Shown here one piece after another: positions 51,390 through 63,873 of a stretch of 64,000 nt of DNA. The position numbers were made by a program, and so were the translations under genes. Positions within the stretch are counted from its first letter, which is position 1. Every line of letters begins with the position of its first letter. A model generated the notes under the pieces. That model was not told the DNA's origin. It did not search any database and worked only from the letters and a program-made list of their open reading frames with translations. Source of the stretch: Planctomycetota bacterium (GTDB lineage Bacteria > Planctomycetota > B15-G4 > SIAN01); the NCBI GenBank assembly GCA_009691715.1, contig SIAN01000005.1:1-64000 (forward strand). Direction: 5' to 3'.

Positions 51390-53141
51390 TCACTCGCCGA
51401 CTTCGCGCCACGTGAGCGGGTAGTGGATGACCTTGCCGGCGTTCATCGACATCTGCCACGAGACGTTTTCGTCGAAGCGCAGCCGGTAGTCCTCGAGCAC
51501 GAGCTCGAGGCGCAGGCCAGGAGCCCAGGTCGCGGTCGCGGTGTCTTCACCATCGACGCGAGCCGGGAAGCCGACCCAGACCTTGTTGCCCTTCAATTTC
51601 GCCGGCAGCTCGCCCTCGACGATCTGCAGCACCTTCAGCTCGTGGATGCAGAGGGTGAATTCGTAGTCGAAGTCGGGCGGGATCGGCGAGACGGCGACGA
51701 TCTCGCCGATCAACCTCACGCGATCGGTCGGGATCTCGGGCGGCGGTTCGTAGCCCGGGGTGCGGATCTGGTTGGTCGTCTTGCCCTTGGTGCCGACCGC
51801 TTGGCCGAGCACCGGCAGCGCTGACCGAGTCGTCCCCGCGGTCGGATCGACCTCCGCAGCGTCAGGCTCCGGCAGTTGCACCAGCTTCCACTCCTTCGGG
51901 CCGGACGCGAGCATGCGCACGCCGAACTGCCAGAGCACGAGTCGCTTGCCGGCGAGCCCGTCGCCGGAGCGCCGCGCCAACGACTCGCGCGCGGCCGTCG
52001 CGGATCCGCCCGCGATCGCGATGACGTCGAGCGCGCGATCGAGATGCAGCGCCAAGTGCTCGGCCAGCCCAGCGCCTTCGCCGAGCAGGAGCGTCGGATC
52101 GGAGAAGACCTTGGTCAGGCTGTCGCCCATGAGCAGCACGTCGGACTTCGGGTCGGGGCGGACCAGCTCGCCGGCAGAGTCCACCACCTGCTCGATCGTG
52201 AGCTCCATCAGCGGGTAGATCGTCTGCGACGCCGGCAGGCCGAGCATCCGCAGCAGATCGCCCTGGCCCTGGATCGCCTGCGGCCGCTTGCGGTACTTCG
52301 CATTCGTCGTTGGCGACTCGAGCAGCAGGTCGCGCACGCGCGCGGCGATTTGTTCGGCGCAGAAGGCCATGGTGGCGGGCGCCCAGTGCGAGTCGCGCGG
52401 CAGCGCCAGCTTCGCCGCCGGATCGCCCTGGTCGGCGCGGCACTGCGCGAACAGCTCGTCCATGCGGACATACGCGAGGCCGCGGGCGTCGAGCTCGGCG
52501 TAGCACTTCTCGAGGTCGGGATTCGGCGCCGCGAGCAACCCCTTGCTGGAGCGAGAGAGCATCTCCGCGTCGAGCAGTTCCTTGCTGTAGGACGGGATCA
52601 GCAAGAGCTCGATCCCGCGTTCGTCGAGCTGGCGGCGGAAGTCCTCGATGGCGGCGAGCGCCTGCTGGCCGCCGACGCCCGGCTCGAGGTAGCCCTTGCC
52701 GAACGCGCTCTTCAGGTCGTCGGCGAAGAAGAGCCAGCCGTCGAGGCCGGTGACGCTCTTTTCGTTGCCGTGGCCGAACGTGGTTGTGACCGCCCACTGG
52801 TACCACGGCAGGAGTTCCCGCGTGACCAGCGACTGGTCGTGCAGGGCCGTCTCGAATCGACGCAGTCGCGGCTCGGAGACGATGTCGTCGACGAGGTCGC
52901 CGGCGAACTGGACGGCGCCGCGTCCCGCCATTCCGCGCGCGAACGGATCGAGGTAGTCGAGCGCTTGGATCGGCCCGTGCTTCGCGAGCTCGTAGGCGAT
53001 TTGCGCCGCTGGCACGCCGGCAATGATCACACAGCAGGCGACGCCGACGAAGCGCAGCGGCGCGGTGCGCGACGTGTACGCGTCCCGCGGTTTCTCGGCG
53101 AGGTGGGTCGCCTTCTCGGGGTTGCCTTGCGCTGGATTCAT
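51390..53141 (-). CDS. AlgJ/AlgX-like membrane-anchored SGNH protein (paralogue 3)
   Basis: A 583-residue protein with one N-terminal membrane anchor (LRFVGVACCVIIAGVPAAQI). TGLDGWLFFADDL is the AlgJ/AlgX entry motif, missing in the other four paralogues. RGIELLLIPSYSKELLDAEM, ALPRDSHWAPATMAFCAEQI (Asp and His) and DVLLMGDSLTKVFSDPTLLL (Ser) complete the triad. The last 150 residues form an additional beta-rich domain (LRLELVLEDYRLRFDENVSW), possibly carbohydrate-binding. It follows the MBOAT gene by 10 bp on the same strand, as AlgJ partners AlgI, so it is the most likely direct partner of that acyl-transfer channel. Confidence 0.8.
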   Translation of the reverse strand: MNPAQGNPEKATHLAEKPRDAYTSRTAPLRFVGVACCVIIAGVPAAQIAYELAKHGPIQALDYLDPFARGMAGRGAVQFAGDLVDDIVSEPRLRRFETALHDQSLVTRELLPWYQWAVTTTFGHGNEKSVTGLDGWLFFADDLKSAFGKGYLEPGVGGQQALAAIEDFRRQLDERGIELLLIPSYSKELLDAEMLSRSSKGLLAAPNPDLEKCYAELDARGLAYVRMDELFAQCRADQGDPAAKLALPRDSHWAPATMAFCAEQIAARVRDLLLESPTTNAKYRKRPQAIQGQGDLLRMLGLPASQTIYPLMELTIEQVVDSAGELVRPDPKSDVLLMGDSLTKVFSDPTLLLGEGAGLAEHLALHLDRALDVIAIAGGSATAARESLARRSGDGLAGKRLVLWQFGVRMLASGPKEWKLVQLPEPDAAEVDPTAGTTRSALPVLGQAVGTKGKTTNQIRTPGYEPPPEIPTDRVRLIGEIVAVSPIPPDFDYEFTLCIHELKVLQIVEGELPAKLKGNKVWVGFPARVDGEDTATATWAPGLRLELVLEDYRLRFDENVSWQMSMNAGKVIHYPLTWREVGE

Positions 53142-53151
53142 GGCCCCTCGC

Positions 53152-54738
53152 TCAGAACTGGAAGTAGAGGAAGGGATTCTCGTCCTGCGAGAAGAGCGCG
53201 AGCACGCTCCACGCGAAGACGAGCACGATTCCGCCGCAGGCCAGCCAGCTGCCCTGCGCGCGTTTCACCAGATGGCGCGTCTCGATGCCGAGGAAGGTGA
53301 CCGCGGCGCAGGCGATCAGCGCGACCACGTAATAGGGCCGGATCACTGCGCCAGCGGCGATCGCCTGCCCCGCCTCGCTGCCGCGGCCGCCGAACATCGC
53401 TCGCAGGTATTCCGCGCCATCGTGCAGCGTCGCGCAGCGGAAGACGATCCAGTTGAACTGGAACAGCGCCACCAGCACGAACGTGCGCAGAAACTTGGGC
53501 AGGAACCACCAGAGGCAGCCCTTCCCGCTCAGCCGTTCGAGCGACAGCATCAACCCATGTGCGCCGCCCCAGATGAGGTAACGCCACGCCGCGCCGTGCC
53601 AGAGTCCGCCGGCGAGGAAGGTGATCATCGTGTTGCGAACCGTCTTCCACTTGCCGCCGCGACTGCCGCCGAGCGGGATGAAGATGCAGTCGCGCAGGAA
53701 CACGGTCAGCGACAGGTGCCAGCGCTGCCAGAACTCGGTGAAGCTGCCGGCCTTGTAGGGCGAGGCGAAATTCTCGACGAAGGTGAAGCCGAGCATCTTG
53801 CCCGTGCCGCAGGCCATGTCGCTGTAGCCGGAGAAGTCGAAGTAGAGCTGGAAGTAGAAGCAGACCAGCCCGAACCACGCCGCGCCCGGCCCCAACGCCG
53901 CCGCCTGGTCGAAGCAGATCTTGGCCGGCTCGAAGACGGTGTTCGCCAGCAGGATCTTCTTGGCGAAGCCGCACATGAAGATGAACGAGCCTTCGGCGAA
54001 GAGCTCGCCCTTCTGCGGCCGCGAGACCAGCTGGTCGGCGATGTCCTGGTAGCGGACGATCGGCCCGGCGACGAGTTGCGGGAAGAGCGAGACGAAGCAG
54101 CTGAAATCGGTGAAGCTGCGCGCGCGCTTCGCGTTGCCGCGGTAGAGGTCGATCGCGTAGGACATCGTCTGGAAGGTGTAGAAGCTGATCCCGACTGGCA
54201 GCACGACCTGGATGGCCGGGAACGCGTCGCGGCCGAACATCTCGAGCACTCGGTTCACGTTCTCCTGCGCGAACATGAAGTACTTGAAGAACGCGAGCAG
54301 GGAGAGGTTCGACGTCAGCGAGAAGGCGAGCCCGAGCCCGCGGCGGTGGCGCTCCGCCCACGGCGTTCGCAGCAGGAAACCGCCGGCGATCCACGGTCCG
54401 ATCGAGCACGCCACCGGCCAGAGGAACGTGGTTGCCGCGAAGTGGTCGGCCCAGACCTTGTGGATGCCGAACAGGCCAACGGCCCATACGCCGAGGTACG
54501 ACCACCAGAAGTTGCGCCCGCGGCCGACCGGCTTCTCGTCGGCGATCATCAGGCCGGCGAACCAGTCGACCAGCGTCGAAACGAACATCAGGCTGACGAA
54601 CCACGGGTTCCACCAGCCGTAGAAGACGTAGCTGATCAGCGTGAGGAAGAGATTGCGCCAGCGCACCGGCAAGAGGTAGTTGCCGAGCAGCGTGATCGGC
54701 AGGAAGTAGAACAGGAAGATCTGGGTCGAGAAGACCAT
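53152..54738 (-). CDS. MBOAT family O-acyltransferase (AlgI-like)
   Basis: A 528-residue polytopic membrane protein that moves acetyl groups across the inner membrane for polysaccharide O-acetylation. FSTQIFLFYFLPITLLGNYL is the standard AlgI start. GISFYTFQTMSYAIDLYRGN and FVSLFPQLVAGPIVRYQDIA are family signatures. FYFQLYFDFSGYSDMACGTG and GLWHGAAWRYLIWGGAHGLM follow; the latter contains the catalytic His. It is the only MBOAT in the window and is flanked on both sides by SGNH proteins. A long open frame on the opposite strand is its shadow. Confidence 0.95.
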   Translation of the reverse strand: MVFSTQIFLFYFLPITLLGNYLLPVRWRNLFLTLISYVFYGWWNPWFVSLMFVSTLVDWFAGLMIADEKPVGRGRNFWWSYLGVWAVGLFGIHKVWADHFAATTFLWPVACSIGPWIAGGFLLRTPWAERHRRGLGLAFSLTSNLSLLAFFKYFMFAQENVNRVLEMFGRDAFPAIQVVLPVGISFYTFQTMSYAIDLYRGNAKRARSFTDFSCFVSLFPQLVAGPIVRYQDIADQLVSRPQKGELFAEGSFIFMCGFAKKILLANTVFEPAKICFDQAAALGPGAAWFGLVCFYFQLYFDFSGYSDMACGTGKMLGFTFVENFASPYKAGSFTEFWQRWHLSLTVFLRDCIFIPLGGSRGGKWKTVRNTMITFLAGGLWHGAAWRYLIWGGAHGLMLSLERLSGKGCLWWFLPKFLRTFVLVALFQFNWIVFRCATLHDGAEYLRAMFGGRGSEAGQAIAAGAVIRPYYVVALIACAAVTFLGIETRHLVKRAQGSWLACGGIVLVFAWSVLALFSQDENPFLYFQF

Positions 54739-54859
54739 CGCGATCCTGCCAGCCTGCGGGCGATCCAGAGCGGCGAGCTGCCGGCGCTGCGTCCGGTGCT
54801 GCGTCGGGGTCGCGGGATGGTACTACGGTGCCAGCGATCGGCCATTGCGCGGAGCGAGC

Positions 54860-56080
54860 ATGAGACGGGTGTGGAGCGGCCGAGGTTTCGCACTGCTGGC
54901 GGCTGCGGTGCTGGTTGCGTTCGCGGACGATCCAGTCGACGACCCGGTCGTCACGCGGCGGGCGGCACGGATCGCGGCCGACCGCGCGGCGCTCGAGGCG
55001 GAGTTGCAGCAGATCGCCGCGTTCCGCCACCAGGACGAGTTCGCCGCGGCGCTGCAGAAGGTCCATGACGACGCGAATGCCCGGAAATGGTGGCCGGTCG
55101 ACGATGGCGGCTGCAACACCGGCAACGGCAACAACGGCGGGAGCGACGGCGGCGGCAATCACGGTGCGGTGCCGATGGTCACGGTCGAGCGCTGGCTCAC
55201 CTGGAGCCGGCCGCGGGCCGTCCGCGCCGACCCGCCGGCCGTCCCGCTCACGGTTCCCCTCGCGGCGGACATCGCCGCCGAAGGTCATCCCGGCGCCGCG
55301 ATCATCGATCTCGCCCGCCAGCTGAACGCGCACGGGATCGAGTTCCTCTACGTCTCGTTCCCGACCCGGATCGAGATCGACCCGGCGCTGGTGGTGCCGG
55401 GCATCGCGACGGAAGGCGCGCCGTTCCGCGGCATGGTCGACGCGAACACGCGCTTCCTGCTCGAACTCTCGAAGGCGAGCGTCGAGGTGCTGAACCTGGC
55501 GCCGCTCTTCGTCGAGAATCGCGACCTCGGTGTCGCCGAGGCCGACGCGCGCCGCCGCCTGCTCTACCACCGCTGGAACATGCACTGGACGCCGCGCGCG
55601 ATCGAAATCGCCGCCGAACAGATCGCCGCGCGACTGGCGCAGATGCCGTGGTTCCGGCACGGCCCCTACAAGGAGCACAAGGCGTTCAACGTTCGACCGA
55701 AGTCGATCGAGTTCAGCGCCGAGGGCAACGGCCAGGCGCCCGACTCGCCGTCCGAGCCGATCGCGATGCAGTGCGTGCAGATGCAGGGCGCCGTGCTGCA
55801 GAAGGAGACCAAGCAGAAGGGGCCGATCGTGCTGCTCGGCGACAGCTTCGTCAACATGCACAAGGACTACGGCGCTGCCGTGCACGATCACCTGTTCCGC
55901 CACACCGGTTGGCCGATCGACGTGATCGCACCACCCGGCGGCGCCGAGCTGCAGTGCCGCGAGACGCTGCGACTGCGCGGCGACAACCTCGCCGGCAAGA
56001 AGGTCGTGATCTGGCTGATGCAGGACGCGGCGCTCGAGCCGTCGACGCAGTTCCGACCGGTGCAGCTCTTTGGCGAGTGA
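54860..56080 (+). CDS. AlgX/AlgJ-like SGNH protein with Asp-to-Asn change (paralogue 4)
   Basis: A 406-residue exported protein (leader GFALLAAAVLVAFADD). GGAG precedes the ATG at 54860. It has a Gly/Asn-rich loop near residue 80 (CNTGNGNNGGSDGGGNHG). HGIEFLYVSFPTRIEIDPAL matches the core, and IVLLGDSFVNMHKDYGAAVH (near 327) has the Ser. At the triad box it reads HRWNMHWTPRAIEIAAEQIA (near 240), so Asn stands where paralogues 1-3 have Asp. Divergent from the MBOAT gene, with about 120 bp between the starts. Confidence 0.75.
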   Translation: MRRVWSGRGFALLAAAVLVAFADDPVDDPVVTRRAARIAADRAALEAELQQIAAFRHQDEFAAALQKVHDDANARKWWPVDDGGCNTGNGNNGGSDGGGNHGAVPMVTVERWLTWSRPRAVRADPPAVPLTVPLAADIAAEGHPGAAIIDLARQLNAHGIEFLYVSFPTRIEIDPALVVPGIATEGAPFRGMVDANTRFLLELSKASVEVLNLAPLFVENRDLGVAEADARRRLLYHRWNMHWTPRAIEIAAEQIAARLAQMPWFRHGPYKEHKAFNVRPKSIEFSAEGNGQAPDSPSEPIAMQCVQMQGAVLQKETKQKGPIVLLGDSFVNMHKDYGAAVHDHLFRHTGWPIDVIAPPGGAELQCRETLRLRGDNLAGKKVVIWLMQDAALEPSTQFRPVQLFGE

Positions 56081-57218
56081 ACGGAACGCGCTCGATCGCG
56101 GGTCGCGCACCGCTTTCGTGGCGGCGACCGTGCTAGCGCTCTCGGCGCGGTGCGGCGACGAACCACCGCGTCTGACGCAAGTCGCGCGCGCGGCGCGTCT
56201 CGCCCGGGAGGAGTCGGCGGCGCTCACGCGCGGGGCGGCGCTCGATGCGGCGCCGCTCGCGACGGAGTTCGCGAAGGCGGTGCAGGCGCTCGAGAACGAG
56301 GACTCGACCCGGCGCTTCGTCCGGTTGGGTGACGACTGGCTGCCGAAGCATGCGGCCCGCGGCTGGCGCGAGTGGAACGTCGCTCCAACGGAACCTGCAG
56401 GGGCGCTTCCGGCGGCGCTCGACCGTGCTCGCGAGGGCGATCCGTTCGCGGTGATCGTTGATCTCGAGGCGCAGTTCGCCGCCGCAGGCGTCCATCTGCT
56501 GCTCGTGCCCGTGCCGTCGCGCCTGCAGCTTGAGCCGGAGCTTGTGCTCCCCGCGCTCGTCGAATCGGGCGCGCCGGTCGCGCGGGTCGCTGCGACCACG
56601 CACTTCCTCGCCGCGCTGGCGAAGGCCGGCGTTGAATCGGTCGACCTCGCGCAGCCGTTCATGGAGCGGCGCACCGATCCCGATCCGCGCCGCCAACGCC
56701 TCTACCTGCGCGGGAACAACCACTGGACCCCGCGCGCCGCCGAGCTCGCCGCGAAGGTCGTGGCCACGCGACTTGCCGAAATGGAGTGGTATTCGCCGGG
56801 TCGCTTTCGCGAAGACGTCGACTTCGAGGTCGCCCGCCGGCTCGGCCAGTGCCGTGGCGAAGGGGTCGGCCAAGCTGAAGGTGCACCGCCCGAGGCAGTC
56901 GGCGTGAACGCGATCGAGTGGCGCACCGCCGCCCCGACCGCGGAGCTCGCCCGCACCAGTCCGATCCTCTTGCTCGGCGACAGCTTCGCGGGCATGCACA
57001 AGGAGCTGCACGCGAGCTTCGTCGATCAACTCGTGCGCTTCACCGGCTGGCCGATCGACGCCATCGCACCGCAAGGCGGCGCCGAGCTGGCGTGCCGCGA
57101 AGCACTATCACGCCGCGACGCGCCGCTCGAAGGAAAGAAGGTCGTGATCTGGCTGCTGCCGGAACCGTTGCTGGCGCCGTCGGGAGTGTGGAGGAAGGTG
57201 GCGGTCAGCGGGTCGTGA
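56070..57218 (+). CDS. AlgX/AlgJ-like SGNH protein with Asp-to-Asn change (paralogue 5)
   Basis: A 382-residue protein closest to paralogue 4. GVHLLLVPVPSRLQLEPELV is the core strand, GNNHWTPRAAELAAKVVATR (near residue 216) again has Asn instead of Asp before the His, and ILLLGDSFAGMHKELHASFV (near 303) carries the nucleophile. GWPIDAIAPQGGAELACREA nearly repeats the corresponding stretch of paralogue 4, so the pair arose by tandem duplication. The TTG start at 56070 lies inside the end of paralogue 4, an 11-bp overlap. The leader (AFVAATVLALSARCG) is short and might be a poor lipobox. Confidence 0.72.
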   Translation: MASERNALDRGSRTAFVAATVLALSARCGDEPPRLTQVARAARLAREESAALTRGAALDAAPLATEFAKAVQALENEDSTRRFVRLGDDWLPKHAARGWREWNVAPTEPAGALPAALDRAREGDPFAVIVDLEAQFAAAGVHLLLVPVPSRLQLEPELVLPALVESGAPVARVAATTHFLAALAKAGVESVDLAQPFMERRTDPDPRRQRLYLRGNNHWTPRAAELAAKVVATRLAEMEWYSPGRFREDVDFEVARRLGQCRGEGVGQAEGAPPEAVGVNAIEWRTAAPTAELARTSPILLLGDSFAGMHKELHASFVDQLVRFTGWPIDAIAPQGGAELACREALSRRDAPLEGKKVVIWLLPEPLLAPSGVWRKVAVSGS

Positions 57219-57436
57219 GGGGGAACGGTCGGTCGAGGCTCGTTCGCCACCATTTCGTAGGCGCCAATCGTTCAGGCGCGCATCGAGCCGAAGCTGAGAA
57301 ACCCGCGCAACTTGCGGCGACCATGCGTGCTGTCAGTTTAGTCGCGTTCGGTCGCTGGGCTGAGTGGGGGAGCGCCGTCACTCGGGATGCGGTATCAACG
57401 TGCCCGACATGGTCGGCGCAAGCTTTCGCACGCGAC

Positions 57437-58720
57437 TCAGCCACCAATGACGAGCTCCGCGCCATTGCTCAGCGCAACTCTCTGAACTGCGGCAGCATCG
57501 GTGACGAGCACCTGGAAATCGAAGACGACACCGATGATCGCCGGATCGTCGGGGATCGCGGCGGTCACGTTGAGCATCCCGGCGCCGGCGATTCCAGGTG
57601 TGCCGCCAAGCGTCGGGGTGAAGACGGTCGTGATCGCCACGAGGAGTGAGCCGCCGGCGTAGGGAAAGTTGTCGCGGCCGAATCCGATCAGCAGAAACGC
57701 CGGTGCGCCGCCAAGACCGTCGCGGATCTGGAGCCAGACGTCGTCGCCGATGCACGGCGAACCGACCAGTTCGATGCTCGGGACGAAGCCTCCACTGCCA
57801 GGGGTGCCCGTTCCGTACGTCGAGAGCCCGCCTTCTCTGCGGCCGCTCGCAGAGTCGAGGTCGAAGACGTAGGCCGCGCCGGCGTCGCCCTTGCGGTCGC
57901 TGCTCTGATTGCCGTTCACGCCCCTGGCGTTGCTGTCTTCATGGTGGGCCGCCACGACGACCGTGTCGCTTGAGACCGCGACGTCGACGCTGAAGTTGTC
58001 GTAAGCGCCGGTGTTTGAGGCCTTCAAGTACGCCTGCTGCACAACAGGATCGATCGTGAGTGGGTATTGGGCGTCGCGGTCATCGACCGCAAGTTGCAAC
58101 CGGCCGCTGAGCGCCTCAAAGTCTGCGTCGAGCGTCCGACCGTCGGCGTCGAACACCTTCAGCCCCGCGTAGTTCAGCACGACCGCGCCGGCGGCATCGA
58201 CGAAGCGAACGTCGCGGCCGTTCGCAGAGACGTGAGGGACGAGGTCGCCGCGGATCGCGAGCGCGAGCGATAGCGTCCCGCTCGCATCCGCCGGCCGCGC
58301 CTGCATGGTGTAGCCGTGCTCGAGACCGCGTGAGTCGTTGACGTACCACTCGGTGAGCCGATCGTCCCACGCGTAGGCGACGCGCCCGCCAGTGGCCGTC
58401 ACCGACAGTGGCTTCTCGACCGCGCGCTCGGCATCGCCCCAGCCGTAGCTCACCAGGTCGAGGCCAAAGCGCCAGCCGCCGGCGTCAGGCGTCGTGCAGA
58501 ACCCGCGGCCGTCGAAGAGTGTCGTCCACTGCTGGCCGGGGTTGCGTGCGTGGTGGCCACCTTCGACGGCGAAGACCTGATGACGACCCGCTTCATAGGC
58601 GGCGCGAATGCTCGCCCAGTCGTTGGCGGCGAGGCCCTCCGGCACCGTTTCGCTCGTCGCGGTCGTTGGCGCCGCTGGATCGTCGCACGCGCTTCGTTCG
58701 TCGAGAGTCGGCGCCTGCAC
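57437..58720 (-). CDS. Secreted FG-GAP-type protein with C-terminal sandwich module
   Basis: A 427-residue protein. Residues about 20-240 contain beta-rich sequence (DLVSYGWGDAERAVEKPLSV, ADFEALSGRLQLAVDDRDAQ). An FG-GAP-type blade follows (YDNFSVDVAVSSDTVVVAAH and DAGAAYVFDLDSASG). The last 110 residues (PCIGDDVWLQIRDGLGGAPA, LLIGFGRDNFPYAGGSLLVA, LSNGAELVIGG) resemble a C-terminal module repeated in many secreted planctomycete proteins. The stated start is a GTG at 58720, but the same frame upstream encodes a leader-like stretch (KRLLAASVAWCLLGATVLSQ) reachable only from a CTG at 58828, so the annotated start is probably too short. Confidence 0.65.
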   Translation of the reverse strand: MQAPTLDERSACDDPAAPTTATSETVPEGLAANDWASIRAAYEAGRHQVFAVEGGHHARNPGQQWTTLFDGRGFCTTPDAGGWRFGLDLVSYGWGDAERAVEKPLSVTATGGRVAYAWDDRLTEWYVNDSRGLEHGYTMQARPADASGTLSLALAIRGDLVPHVSANGRDVRFVDAAGAVVLNYAGLKVFDADGRTLDADFEALSGRLQLAVDDRDAQYPLTIDPVVQQAYLKASNTGAYDNFSVDVAVSSDTVVVAAHHEDSNARGVNGNQSSDRKGDAGAAYVFDLDSASGRREGGLSTYGTGTPGSGGFVPSIELVGSPCIGDDVWLQIRDGLGGAPAFLLIGFGRDNFPYAGGSLLVAITTVFTPTLGGTPGIAGAGMLNVTAAIPDDPAIIGVVFDFQVLVTDAAAVQRVALSNGAELVIGG

Positions 58721-58828
58721 GGGCGAACGGGGCGCCGACTGGCTGAGAACCGTCGCGCCGAGGAGACACCACGCAACGCTGGCGGCGAGGAGACGCTTGG
58801 GTGCACTCCCGGAGATGTCACAACTCAG

Positions 58829-59065
58829 GCTGGAGCGTCAGGTGACGGTGCGTCAGCGAGGCTTTTGACCGGCACCCTTTCGCACAGTCTTGGCAACGTA
58901 TCAAGCCAATCACCGTCGTGGGACGTTGCGGCCGACAAGGCCGCCGTTGCGGTGGTCGCCGATCGCCCGGTCCTCAACCGGCGCCGTTGCAGGTCAAGGA
59001 CGACGTCAGTCGGAGCGTTTCGAGGGGGTGTCAACCACGAACACTTATCCGCCGCTCACCGAGGT
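58829..59065. other. Intergenic region between the FG-GAP gene and the PIN toxin gene
   Basis: About 240 bp. Both neighbours run leftward, so it should carry the promoter of the FG-GAP gene and the 3' end of the toxin gene. No open frame here looks coding, and no terminator or RNA structure was recognised. Confidence 0.3.
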
Positions 59066-59446
59066 TCAGTATTTGCGAGGCGACATGACGGGGACGGGCG
59101 ATCGCTTCCCCAGGACCTGGAGGTCAGGGTCGCGACTGACGATGACGTCGGCCTTGCCGGCGATGGCGGTGGCCAGAATCCAGGCATCGTCGGGGTCGCG
59201 GATCTTGACGTCGCTCGCGCGCTGTGGCTTCGGTACGACCTCGTACCCACGCAGGAAGCTCTCGATCTCCGTGACCGACTTCTCTGGGAGGCGAATGCGC
59301 TTCCTGAGGACAGGACGCAGCTCGCCGAGAACGAACTCTCCCACCAGGAATTCGTGCTCAGCAATCACGTGGCGCAGCACGTCGGCACAAAGACCACGCG
59401 TCGCGAACGCGCTTACCAAGACGTTCGTGTCCAGCAGGACTCTCAC
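59066..59446 (-). CDS. PIN domain ribonuclease toxin
   Basis: A 126-residue PIN-domain protein. MRVLLDTNVLVSAFATRG carries the first catalytic Asp, FVLGELRPVL a conserved Glu, KIRDPDDAWILATAIAGKAD the third acidic cluster and VIVSRDPDLQVLG the last Asp, so the nuclease site appears intact. It resembles the VapC/putative-toxin group that cleaves tRNA or mRNA. Its ATG overlaps the stop of the upstream RHH gene (ATGA), the standard antitoxin-toxin order. Confidence 0.85.
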   Translation of the reverse strand: MRVLLDTNVLVSAFATRGLCADVLRHVIAEHEFLVGEFVLGELRPVLRKRIRLPEKSVTEIESFLRGYEVVPKPQRASDVKIRDPDDAWILATAIAGKADVIVSRDPDLQVLGKRSPVPVMSPRKY

Positions 59447-59661
59447 GAAACGTCCCGGATCACGTCCTCATCGGTCAGGTACCCCCGGGCTTCGGCGAAG
59501 GGCATCACGCGCTTGCGAAGCTGCTTGAACTGGAACAGGGCCAGCTGACGACGGAGCGCATCGCGAGCCAGATCGCTGCGGGTTCGCCCCGTTCGCTTGG
59601 CCAGCTGGCTCAGGCTCTTTTCGAGGTCTTTGTCGAGGCGGATCGTCAGGATGGTCTTCAT
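59443..59661 (-). CDS. Ribbon-helix-helix antitoxin
   Basis: A 72-residue DNA-binding protein. MKTILTIRLDKDLEKSLSQL is the ribbon strand and first helix, and AKRTGRTRSDLARDALRRQL is the second helix of an RHH domain. The C-terminal 30 residues (KRVMPFAEARGYLTDEDVIR) would wrap the toxin. It should bind its own promoter and neutralise the PIN protein. The ATG at 59661 is preferred over a TTG nine bases upstream. Confidence 0.85.
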   Translation of the reverse strand: MKTILTIRLDKDLEKSLSQLAKRTGRTRSDLARDALRRQLALFQFKQLRKRVMPFAEARGYLTDEDVIRDVS

Positions 59662-59774
59662 GTCCGACAACGTACGACGACTGCGTCACATTGGCAGCGG
59701 GAGTGCCCTCGAACGTTCCGGAAGTGGTCGACGTGAAGGTCGGCGGACCCCGCCCTCTCCCGCCGTCTCCCGCC

Positions 59775-63859
<4,085 letters not shown>

Positions 63860-63873
63860 GCCGGAGGACGAAC

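Noticed and set aside
53138..56674. Very long minus-strand open frame (about 1178 codons)
   Set aside because: It overlaps the MBOAT, paralogue 4 and part of paralogue 5 in other frames. Its translation is Arg/Ala-rich with no domain, typical of shadows in GC-rich DNA.
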